From NCBI GenBank assembly GCA_021812505.1, contig JAKANG010000158.1:1-5211 (forward strand): 5,211 bases of DNA, written 5' to 3'. Both the position numbers and the translations under genes were made by a program. Positions 1 through 5,211 of the stretch are shown piece after piece (position 1 is the first letter of the stretch; every line of letters starts with the position of its first letter). The DNA comes from Pseudomonadota bacterium. Its GTDB lineage: Bacteria; Pseudomonadota; Alphaproteobacteria; Rhizobiales; Beijerinckiaceae. A model generated the notes under the pieces. That model saw only the letters and a program-made list of their open reading frames with translations. It did not search any database and was not told where the DNA came from.

Positions 1-225
1 GCGCGGGGACGCCATCATTGCCCGGTTCAACAGCGGCTCGTCCCCGGCGTTCGCAGGGACGTTCGACTTTCCACTGCTATTCTCGAAGGTTCCGCCATCG
101 AGGCCCTGCCGCGCTCCTCCTTTCCACTTCGGCGCGGACCGAATTTGGATCAGCGTCCGAACGACCGCCGCAGAAGACGAGAGGATTTTTTCTGGTTTCG
201 TTGTGAATCTGCAACGCGCGTGGCG

Positions 226-285
226 CGGGCGTCGGCCCGGTTCTCCGCCGGCTCATGTCCTGGCCGTCGCCCGTTTCTTTTTTTT
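226..285 (+). terminator. Intrinsic terminator or leader attenuator upstream of SulP
   Basis: The arm CGGGCGTCGGCC (226-237) pairs with GGCCGTCGCCCG (262-273) as a 12-base stem with a single T-T mismatch (232/267). The intervening 24 bases can form a small inner stem (CGG 238-240 with CCG 245-247). The stem is followed directly by TTTCTTTTTTTT (274-285). A GC-rich stem then a U-run is the classic Rho-independent signature on the + strand. There is no matching A/T arrangement for the opposite strand. It ends 35 bases before the SulP start codon, so it either closes an upstream transcript or acts as an attenuator in the SulP leader. Confidence 0.75.
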
Positions 286-308
286 CCCCGATCGGCCAGA
301 ATTTGTCC

Positions 309-314
309 GAGGAG
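309..314 (+). promoter_or_regulatory. Ribosome binding site fixing the SulP start
   Basis: GAGGAG lies 6 bases before ATG 321. It supports that start over an in-frame ATG at 255, which lies within the loop of the terminator-like hairpin and would add a 22-residue extension that does not look like SulP. Confidence 0.8.
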
Positions 315-320
315 CGTCGC

Positions 321-2045
321 ATGGCCGAACAAGACGGAAAAAACTGGCTCGCCTTCCCGTCACTGCGGGGCGCATCCGCCTCCTGGCGGGCCGACGTCGT
401 CGCCGGCCTCACCCTCGCGGCGGTCGCCGCGCCGGAACAGATGGCGACCGCGCGGCTCGGCGGCTTCCCTCCCCATATCGGATTTTATGTTTTCATCGCG
501 GGCTCGCTCGCCTTCGCCTTTTTCGGCGCCAACCGCTATCTCTCGGCGGGCGCCGATTCGACGATCACGCCGATTTTCGCGGCTTCGCTCCTCGCCGTCG
601 TTCCCGCCGACGGGTCCGGTTATTTCGCCCTGACCGCTTTGCTTTCGCTGATGGTCGGGCTGATCCTCGCCGGCGCCGGCTTGTTCAGGGCCGGCTGGGT
701 GGCGAATCTGTTCTCCATTCCCGTGCTCACCGGCTTTCTGGGCGGCATCGCCGTCCATATCGTCCTGTCGCAGGCGCCGTCGTTTCTCGGAATCGCCGGG
801 GGATCGGGCAGTTTTCTCCAGCGCGCCGGCGGAATCGCCTCCGGCGCCGTCGGAACCAATCCTCTGGCCGTGCTGACAGGTCTCGCCTGCCTCGCGACGA
901 TTGTCGCCGCCGAACGACTCAACCGTCGCCTGCCGGGGCCGCTTGTCGCGCTGGCGGGCGCGACGGCGGCGGTCATGGCTTTCGGTCTTGAAAGCAGGGG
1001 GCTGCGGACGGTCGGCGCCTTTTCGGTCACGCCGCCGCATCTCGTGCTGCCCGACGTCAATCCTGACGATATCGGCAAGGTTCTGGGTCTTGCCGCGATC
1101 ATCGCCGTCGTCGTCATGGTCCAGAGCGCGGCGACGTCCCGGTCTTTTCCAGGGCTTCCGGGGGAAATGCCGGACATCGACCGGGACTTTGTCGGCCTGG
1201 GCGCCGGATCGGTGCTGTCGGGCCTGTTCGGCGCATTTCCGGTCAACGCCAGCCCGCCGCGCACCGCCATTGTCGCGGACTCCGGCGGTAAGACCCAGAT
1301 CGCGGGCCTCGCGGCGACAATGGCGATCGTGCTGGTCGCGGGATTCGGCGAGCCCTTCCTGAGGCATGCGCCCGAGGCGGCGCTGGCGGCCATTCTGTTC
1401 TTCGTCGCCGGCCGTATCTTCCGTCTCGGCGTCATGCGCGACATCGCCCGCCGGTCGCGACCCGAATTCCTACTCATGCTGGCCACATTGGTCGCCGTGG
1501 TGCTGGTGCCGGTCCAGACCGGCGTCGCGCTTGCGATCATCCTGTCGCTGATTCATGGCCTGTGGGGCGCCACGCAAAGCGACCTGCGGGTGTTCGAGCG
1601 GTTGCCCGGAAAGACGGTGTGGTGGCCCGAAGACCCGGATTTTCCCGGGGAAAGGCTTGGCGGCGTCAAGGTCGTCGGCTTTCAGGCGCCGCTCTCGTTC
1701 CTCAATTCCGACCGTTTCCAGCGCCAGCTCGTCGAGGCCGCGACGGAACCCGGCCTCAAGCTGCTGGTGCTTGAGGCCAGCGCCATAGACGCCATCGATT
1801 ATACCGCAGCGACGGGATTGTCCGCCGCGATCCGCCTGTGTCGTGAAAAAGGCGTGGATTTCGCGGTGGCGCGGCTTGAGTCCTTGCGGGCGCAGACGGC
1901 TTTTGCCAGATATGGCGTGGTCGACTCCCTCGGCGGGAAAGAACGGGATGGCCGTTCGCGGATCTACCATAGCGTCGATGACGCGACGCGAGCGCTCGCG
2001 CCCGGCGCGCCGGTCGTTCCCGCCAAACCCGCGCGACGGGCCTGA
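321..2045 (+). CDS. SulP-family anion transporter with C-terminal STAS domain
   Basis: This 574-residue inner-membrane protein belongs to the SulP/SLC26 family, whose members move sulfate, bicarbonate, dicarboxylates or other anions; the substrate cannot be told from sequence. Residues 25-415 are a run of hydrophobic segments, matching the usual 14-helix core. The conserved first-helix stretch is visible (VAGLTLAAVAAPEQMATARL, 27-46, then GGFPPHIGFY), as is the later conserved block NASPPRTAIVADSGGKTQIAGL (309-330), where most relatives have SFSRT-like residues instead of SPPRT. Residues about 447-560 form a STAS domain with the IDYTAATGL signature near 492-500. Length is normal and full. It is followed after 25 bases by a response regulator gene, so it probably belongs to an operon with a two-component system. 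Family call is firm, substrate unknown. Confidence 0.93.
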   Translation: MAEQDGKNWLAFPSLRGASASWRADVVAGLTLAAVAAPEQMATARLGGFPPHIGFYVFIAGSLAFAFFGANRYLSAGADSTITPIFAASLLAVVPADGSGYFALTALLSLMVGLILAGAGLFRAGWVANLFSIPVLTGFLGGIAVHIVLSQAPSFLGIAGGSGSFLQRAGGIASGAVGTNPLAVLTGLACLATIVAAERLNRRLPGPLVALAGATAAVMAFGLESRGLRTVGAFSVTPPHLVLPDVNPDDIGKVLGLAAIIAVVVMVQSAATSRSFPGLPGEMPDIDRDFVGLGAGSVLSGLFGAFPVNASPPRTAIVADSGGKTQIAGLAATMAIVLVAGFGEPFLRHAPEAALAAILFFVAGRIFRLGVMRDIARRSRPEFLLMLATLVAVVLVPVQTGVALAIILSLIHGLWGATQSDLRVFERLPGKTVWWPEDPDFPGERLGGVKVVGFQAPLSFLNSDRFQRQLVEAATEPGLKLLVLEASAIDAIDYTAATGLSAAIRLCREKGVDFAVARLESLRAQTAFARYGVVDSLGGKERDGRSRIYHSVDDATRALAPGAPVVPAKPARRA

Positions 2046-2060
2046 ACGGACACAGGCGGT

Positions 2061-2067
2061 AGAGGAA
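2061..2067 (+). promoter_or_regulatory. Ribosome binding site of the response regulator
   Basis: AGAGGAA lies 3 bases before ATG 2071 in the 25-base gap after the SulP stop. It selects this start over longer upstream in-frame extensions that run inside SulP. Confidence 0.65.
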
Positions 2068-2070
2068 TCC

Positions 2071-2757
2071 ATGCAAAGCGCGAAACCAACGGTCTACGTA
2101 AGCGAGGACGAGAAAGATTTGGCCGACGCCCTCGTGAAGGAGTTGTCCGGGCGGTATCACGTCTTGTGGAGCGAAACCGGAGCGGAGGCGGTCGAGGCCG
2201 CGCTTGCCGGGCGGGCCGCGATTCTGGTGATGGACCGCAAGCTCAAGGGCGCCGACGGCCTGGCGCTGGTTGCGCAGCTGAGGGAGAAAGGAAATCGGAC
2301 GCCCGTGCTGATGATCAGCGCCATGGGCGAAGTCGATGATCGCGTCGCCGGCCTGCGCGCCGGCGGCGACGATTATCTGGTCAAGCCCTTCGCCATGGCA
2401 GAATTTTCCGCGCGCATCGACGCGCTCGCCCGGCGCCAGGCCTGCGCCGAGACGCCGCAACTGCGCGCCGGACCGCTCGAACTTGACCTCGTCGCCCGCA
2501 AGCTTGTCCGCGACGGGCGCGAGATCGATCTTCTTCCGCGTGAATTCAAGCTTCTGGAATATTTCATGCGCCGGCCAGGCCAGGTGGTGACCCGCCAAAT
2601 GCTGCTCGAAGACATCTGGAACTATCGTTTCAGCACCCAGACCAATGTGGTTGACGTTCATATTCGCAATCTCAGACTCAAGCTCGATGCGCCTGGCGCG
2701 AAAAAGCTGATCGTCAATGTGCGCGGCGAAGGATTCATTCTCGATGTCGCTCCGTGA
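2071..2757 (+). CDS. OmpR/PhoB-family response regulator
   Basis: This 228-residue cytoplasmic DNA-binding regulator is the likely partner of the kinase encoded directly downstream. The receiver domain spans about residues 6-120. It has the acidic pair E12/D13, phospho-acceptor D55 in LVMDRKLKGADG, switch residue S83 in MISAM and the conserved lysine K105 in LVKPF. Residues about 131-226 form the winged-helix output domain, with PREFKLLEYFMRRPG, then QTNVVDVHIRNLRLKL as the recognition-helix region and VRGEGFIL as the wing. All phosphorylation residues are present, so it should be a normal phospho-activated switch. The domain pattern resembles the CusR/QseB type, but I cannot assign an orthologue. 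Its start follows the SulP stop by 25 bases and its end overlaps the kinase start. Targets may include this operon or the efflux genes downstream; that is inference. Confidence 0.95.
   Translation: MQSAKPTVYVSEDEKDLADALVKELSGRYHVLWSETGAEAVEAALAGRAAILVMDRKLKGADGLALVAQLREKGNRTPVLMISAMGEVDDRVAGLRAGGDDYLVKPFAMAEFSARIDALARRQACAETPQLRAGPLELDLVARKLVRDGREIDLLPREFKLLEYFMRRPGQVVTRQMLLEDIWNYRFSTQTNVVDVHIRNLRLKLDAPGAKKLIVNVRGEGFILDVAP
2728..2733 (+). promoter_or_regulatory. Kinase ribosome binding site inside the regulator gene
   Basis: GAAGGA lies 10 bases before ATG 2744, within the last codons of the response regulator. It supports the kinase start at 2744 rather than the in-frame ATG at 2717 and implies translational coupling of the pair. 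Confidence 0.55.
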
Positions 2758-4117
2758 TCTCGTCCGCTCTACGCCGCTGCGGCTCGCCGTCGCCTTCACC
2801 ATGCTGATCGTCCTTCTCACGGGCGGCGTTTTCACCTTCATTTACGAGGCCACGACCTCGGCGAGGATCGCCCAGATGCGCGTCGTCTTCGCCGACGAGG
2901 CGGCGAAAGCCGCCGCGAGCAGCGAAGACCGCCTGCGCAGCGCCCTGGAGCTTCGCCTCACCCGAGATTTCAGGCGGCTCAATTTCGTTGCGCTCTATGA
3001 CCCGTCCGGCCGTCTGCTCTTTGGCAATCTCGCCCGCAAGCCGGACATCCCCGCCGACGGGCGAACCTATTATCTGCCCGAATTCCGGGCGACCGAGGAC
3101 AGCGAGCCGGAGCCGACCCTGCTCGTCGCCCATGACCGCCCCGATGGCGAAATCGTCGTCCTGGGACGCAATGTCACCGAAGTCGAGATCATGCGCAGCG
3201 TTCTCGGCCGGGCGCTTTCCTTCGCCATTCTGCCGGTCGCCGCCGGCGCGCTCGCCGCCGGGTTGTTTTTCGCGCGCCGCGCCGCCGCGCGCGTCGAGGA
3301 AATCGAAGGGGCGATCACCGAGATCATGAAGGGAGATTTCCGCGCGCGATTGCCGGTCGGCTCGGGCATTGACGAGTTCGACGGCGTCATCGCCTCCGTC
3401 AACCGGATGCTCGACGAAATCGAGCGCCTGCTCGGTCAGCTCGCGGCGGTCGGCGACAATATCGCCCATGATCTGCGGGCTCCCGTCGTCAATGTCCGCG
3501 CGATTCTCGAAGGCGTTCTGGCCGAGGCGCCCAAAGGCTATGGGCTCAGACAACCCATTCAAAGCGCCTTGCGGCAGCTTGACCGCGCGATGGCGACGAT
3601 CGCCGCCTTGCTGCGGGTGTCCGCGATCGAGCGCGAACGTCGCCTTGGGGCCTTCGCCGACGTGGATTTCGCCGCCGTATGCGCGGAACTGCATGAATTC
3701 TTCCTGCCGCTCGCCAAGGCCAAGGGCGTCGCCCTCCGCCTGGCGGCGGACCATCCCGTGATCCGCCGGGGCGATCCCGACCTGATGCGCGAGGCGGTCG
3801 CCAATCTCCTCGACAATGCGCTGAAATTCACGCCGCGCGGCGGCGCCGTCCAACTCACGGTGACGGATGAAGCCGGCTTGGCCCGCATCGACGTCAGCGA
3901 CAACGGACGCGGCGTTCCCGCCGAGGAGCGCCGGGATATTTTCAGGCGTTTCGCCAGGGCGCAGAACGGCGCGGACCTTCCCGGCGTCGGTCTGGGGCTG
4001 AACATTGTCGAGACGATCGCGCGACTGCACAACATGGATCTCGTCGTCGCGGACAATACCCCAGGGGCGCGTTTCACTCTCATTGAAAATCGCGCCGAGC
4101 GGTCGGAAAGGGTCTAA
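2744..4117 (+). CDS. Membrane sensor histidine kinase (HAMP, HisKA, HATPase)
   Basis: This 457-residue inner-membrane kinase should phosphorylate the regulator encoded just upstream. Order of parts: transmembrane segment at about residues 12-34, periplasmic sensor about 35-155, second transmembrane segment about 157-177, HAMP about 178-230, dimerisation/H-box NIAHDLRAPVVNVR with phospho-accepting H242, then the ATPase domain. That domain shows the N-box (AVANLLDNALKF, N354 and N358), G1 box (DNGRG, D386) and G2 box (GVGLGLNIV, 414-422). All catalytic boxes are intact. One departure is alanine at H+4 (A246), where HisKA kinases usually have Thr, Asn or Ser; that position matters for phosphatase activity. 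The sensor domain matches no ligand-binding fold I can name, so the stimulus is unknown. The gene overlaps the regulator by 14 bases, the usual layout of a cognate pair. Confidence 0.95.
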   Translation: MSLRDLVRSTPLRLAVAFTMLIVLLTGGVFTFIYEATTSARIAQMRVVFADEAAKAAASSEDRLRSALELRLTRDFRRLNFVALYDPSGRLLFGNLARKPDIPADGRTYYLPEFRATEDSEPEPTLLVAHDRPDGEIVVLGRNVTEVEIMRSVLGRALSFAILPVAAGALAAGLFFARRAAARVEEIEGAITEIMKGDFRARLPVGSGIDEFDGVIASVNRMLDEIERLLGQLAAVGDNIAHDLRAPVVNVRAILEGVLAEAPKGYGLRQPIQSALRQLDRAMATIAALLRVSAIERERRLGAFADVDFAAVCAELHEFFLPLAKAKGVALRLAADHPVIRRGDPDLMREAVANLLDNALKFTPRGGAVQLTVTDEAGLARIDVSDNGRGVPAEERRDIFRRFARAQNGADLPGVGLGLNIVETIARLHNMDLVVADNTPGARFTLIENRAERSERV

Positions 4118-4127
4118 AAATAATGAT

Positions 4128-4223
4128 ATGGCTGAAATGACCAGATTTTTCGTCGTGAAGCGACGGCTTGACGAGATAATGAAAAAATTTTTAGTTTACG
4201 CTTCAAGGAGCCGCCAAATATAA
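4128..4223 (+). CDS. Possible tiny basic leader ORF (31 or 14 residues), doubtful
   Basis: An open frame in the AT-richer gap begins MAEMTRFFVVKRRL and ends KKFLVYASRSRQI before TAA 4221-4223. An inner ATG at 4179 would give 14 residues starting MKKFLVYA. No good ribosome binding site precedes either ATG, and I recognise no family. Its stop codon falls one base before a perfect hairpin at 4225-4239, the geometry of a leader peptide. It may be chance or a relic of older coding sequence. Confidence 0.15.
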   Translation: MAEMTRFFVVKRRLDEIMKKFLVYASRSRQI

Positions 4224-4224
4224 C
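4195..4224 (+). promoter_or_regulatory. Candidate sigma-70-type promoter for the efflux unit
   Basis: TTTACG (4195-4200) and TATAAC (4219-4224) match the -35 and -10 consensus at 4/6 and 5/6 with an 18-base spacer. They lie in the only AT-rich stretch of the window, ahead of the RND-derived ORF. A second -35-like TTGACG (4168-4173) has no good -10 at normal spacing. If real, the transcript would start near 4231, inside the first hairpin, so a leader function for that hairpin would need a promoter further upstream. Confidence 0.35.
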
Positions 4225-4251
4225 GCCCGCGGCGCGGGCTGCGGCTCGCAG
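4225..4251 (+). repeat. Two abutting perfect hairpins in the efflux leader
   Basis: GCCCGC (4225-4230) pairs with GCGGGC (4234-4239) across the loop GGC. CTGCG (4239-4243) then pairs with CGCAG (4247-4251) across the loop GCT. They share base 4239, so the full stems cannot form together without losing one pair. Only a weak TTTT run (4259-4262) follows after a gap, so this is a poor intrinsic terminator. It could be leader structure in front of the RND-derived ORF or structure at the 3' end of the kinase transcript. Confidence 0.5.
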
Positions 4252-4271
4252 ACTCGAATTTTCCCGGACAA

Positions 4272-4514
4272 ATGATGGTTCTTGTTCGTATCGCGCTGAA
4301 GCGGCCCTATACATTCGTCGTCATGGCGATGTTCATCGTCATTTTTGGCGGCATGGCGTCGACGGCGCTGAACGCCGAACAGAATGCGTCGCTCGGCCAC
4401 GCCGTGATCGGCGGCCTGATTTTCGCGATGGTGGCTACTCTGATCTTCGTTCCCGTGGTATTTGGCGTCGCGCATTCGCGCAAAACCGAAGTCTTTCGTC
4501 GAGGCGTAACATGA
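4272..4514 (+). pseudogene. RND efflux pump remnant: first and last segments fused in frame
   Basis: This 80-residue ORF looks like an RND (HAE1-type) inner-membrane pump with its middle missing. Residues 1-29 (VRIALKRPYTFVVMA, then a hydrophobic run) match the pump N-terminus and first membrane helix. Residues about 35-70 (AEQNASLGHAVIGGLIFAM, then FVPVVFGVAH) match the final helix and C-terminus, comparable to the AQN...GGM...FFVPVFF region of AcrB. A normal pump has about 1000-1100 residues, so roughly 950-980 residues, including the periplasmic porter domains and the proton-relay helices, are absent. The junction lies near residues 29-35. The frame is intact from ATG to TGA, and ATGA overlaps the adaptor start, as expected where a pump gene precedes its adaptor. 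It cannot be a working transporter. It may be a dead relic, or a retained two-helix small protein or coupling ORF. The ribosome site is weak (GGA 4266-4268), and ATG 4275 is an alternative start. Confidence 0.75.
4501..4504 (+). promoter_or_regulatory. Adaptor ribosome binding site inside the RND remnant
   Basis: GAGG lies 6 bases before ATG 4511, within the end of the RND-derived ORF. It supports that start and allows translation independent of, or coupled to, the upstream ORF. Confidence 0.55.
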
Positions 4515-5211
4515 AGCACGAATTTGCCTCCGAGGCCCACGCAGCTCCCGCGCGAGGCCGCAGCTTCGGCTCCTGGCTGCTTCGTGGCGCTTTGGCGTTT
4601 ATCGCCGTTTTCCTGGCGTATTCGTTCATCCAGCGCGCGCACGCGGAAAAGCAGCTCGAGAGCTGGACACGCGGGCGCGCGATCCAGAATGTGAGCGTCG
4701 TCGAGCCGACCGTCAGCTCAAAGCCGGAAATTCTCTCACTCCCCGGGACGATTTCCGCCTGGTACGAGGCTTCGATTTTCTCCCAGGTGTCCGGCTATAT
4801 CCAAAGCTGGAAGACCGACATTGGCGCGATCGTCAAGAAAGGCGAGCTGCTTGCGGTCGTGGACACGCCCGAGCTCGATGACCGAATCGCCAAGGCGGTG
4901 GAAGAAGTGAACCGCGCCGAAGCGGCCCTCGATTTCGCCAAGGTGACGGCGGATCGCTGGGCCGCGCTGCGTCAGTCCTCGGCGGTGTCCAAGCAGTCCG
5001 CCGATGAAAAAGCCGCCGATCAACAGGTCCAGGAGGCCAATCTCGGGGCGGCGAAGGCCAATCTCGAACGTCTCAAGGCGCAGAAGGCCTTCGCCCAGAT
5101 CATCGCGCCTTTCGATGGCGTCGTCACCGTCCGCAATATCGACATCGGCTCCTATGTCGCCCCCGGCCGCAACGAGAAGCCGCTGTTCAAGGTCGCCGAT
5201 ATTCACGCCGT
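4511..5211 (+). CDS. RND efflux periplasmic adaptor (MFP/HlyD-like), 3' end outside window
   Basis: 233 codons are visible and the frame stays open to the window end; relatives are usually around 350-430 residues, so roughly the N-terminal half to two thirds is present. The protein should bridge an inner-membrane RND pump to an outer-membrane channel. Residues about 22-40 form a single N-terminal membrane anchor. The first half of the lipoyl (barrel-sandwich) domain is about 79-120 (SQVSGYIQSW, GAIVKKGELLAVVDTPEL). An alpha-hairpin coiled coil rich in Ala, Glu, Gln and Lys runs about 121-195. The returning lipoyl half (IIAPFDGVVTVRNIDIGSYV) is 197-216, followed by LFKVADIH at the start of the beta-barrel. 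No lipobox cysteine is seen, so a membrane helix rather than a lipid anchors it. It overlaps the collapsed RND ORF by ATGA. Transported compounds cannot be inferred. Confidence 0.92.
   Translation, partial: MKHEFASEAHAAPARGRSFGSWLLRGALAFIAVFLAYSFIQRAHAEKQLESWTRGRAIQNVSVVEPTVSSKPEILSLPGTISAWYEASIFSQVSGYIQSWKTDIGAIVKKGELLAVVDTPELDDRIAKAVEEVNRAEAALDFAKVTADRWAALRQSSAVSKQSADEKAADQQVQEANLGAAKANLERLKAQKAFAQIIAPFDGVVTVRNIDIGSYVAPGRNEKPLFKVADIHA

Larger units (their letters stand above)
1..320. other. Upstream non-coding region with no supportable gene
   Basis: I see no convincing gene here. Frames 1 and 2 on the + strand stay open across the region and into the SulP gene, but this is typical of GC-rich DNA. 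Their translations are arginine- and proline-rich and resemble no family I know. What the region does hold is a set of inverted repeats near its left end and an intrinsic-terminator-like hairpin near its right end. In the left set, GGGACG occurs at 6-11 and 56-61, and its complement CGTCCC lies between them at 39-44, so either copy could pair with it. I found no convincing -35/-10 pair. Confidence 0.6.

Noticed and set aside
1..18. Possible divergent gene starting at the CAT triplets 13-18 and running off the left edge
   Set aside because: Only about six codons are visible and there is no clear ribosome binding site, so it cannot be supported.
255..320. Longer SulP start at ATG 255
   Set aside because: The extension begins in the loop of the terminator-like hairpin, has no good ribosome site and does not resemble SulP; ATG 321 has GAGGAG at the right distance.
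2..991. Long open frame 2 from the left edge into SulP
   Set aside because: Its translation is arginine/proline-rich, overlaps the firmly recognised SulP gene and matches no family; it is a GC-driven shadow.
2735..4030. 431-residue open frame on the - strand opposite the kinase
   Set aside because: It mirrors the codon pattern of the kinase gene and shows no recognisable domain.
4151..4165. Hairpin CGTCG-TGAAG-CGACG as terminator of the kinase operon
   Set aside because: The stem is only 5 pairs and no T-run follows on either strand, so it does not look like an intrinsic terminator.
4205..4210. AAGGAG as a ribosome binding site
   Set aside because: No start codon follows at usable distance; the next ATG is at 4272.
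4358..4363. GTCGAC at the RND junction as a cloning scar
   Set aside because: A six-base palindrome is common in GC-rich DNA and nothing else in the window suggests engineered sequence.
4736..5206. 156-residue open frame on the - strand opposite the adaptor
   Set aside because: Antisense shadow of the clearly recognised adaptor reading frame.
1..5211. CRISPR arrays, tRNA or rRNA genes, insertion sequences
   Set aside because: No regularly spaced repeats, cloverleaf-like structure, transposase coding or terminal inverted repeats were seen.

Overview
The window is GC-rich (except for one AT-rich gap). It reads like a chromosomal segment of an alphaproteobacterium, most plausibly a Hyphomicrobiales (Rhizobiales) member. 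This assignment is inferred from codon usage, tight gene packing and the style of the efflux adaptor and kinase proteins; no ribosomal or other taxonomic marker is present. All supported genes lie on the + strand.

Layout. Bases 1-320 hold no convincing gene. They contain a strong intrinsic-terminator-like hairpin plus U-tract (about 226-285) that ends only 35 bases before the first start codon. Next comes a tightly packed three-gene unit: a SulP-family anion transporter with a C-terminal STAS domain (321-2045), an OmpR/PhoB-type response regulator (2071-2757, 25 bases later) and a membrane sensor histidine kinase (2744-4117, overlapping the regulator by 14 bases). A 154-base AT-richer gap (4118-4271) follows. 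It holds a possible promoter, a very short possible leader ORF and two abutting perfect hairpins. The last unit is an 80-residue ORF (4272-4514), which looks like the two ends of an RND efflux pump gene joined in frame with the middle missing, and an RND periplasmic adaptor (4511 to beyond the window end) overlapping it by ATGA.

How the parts may work together. The regulator and kinase form a cognate pair. They could control the SulP gene, the downstream efflux genes, or both; nothing in the sequence fixes the signal. The adaptor has lost its usual immediately upstream pump partner, so it must use a pump encoded beyond the window or elsewhere, or it is itself a relic. The most unusual points are the collapsed RND gene that keeps its start, reading frame and coupling to the adaptor, the terminator or attenuator just ahead of SulP, and a kinase H-box with alanine at the phosphatase-critical H+4 position.
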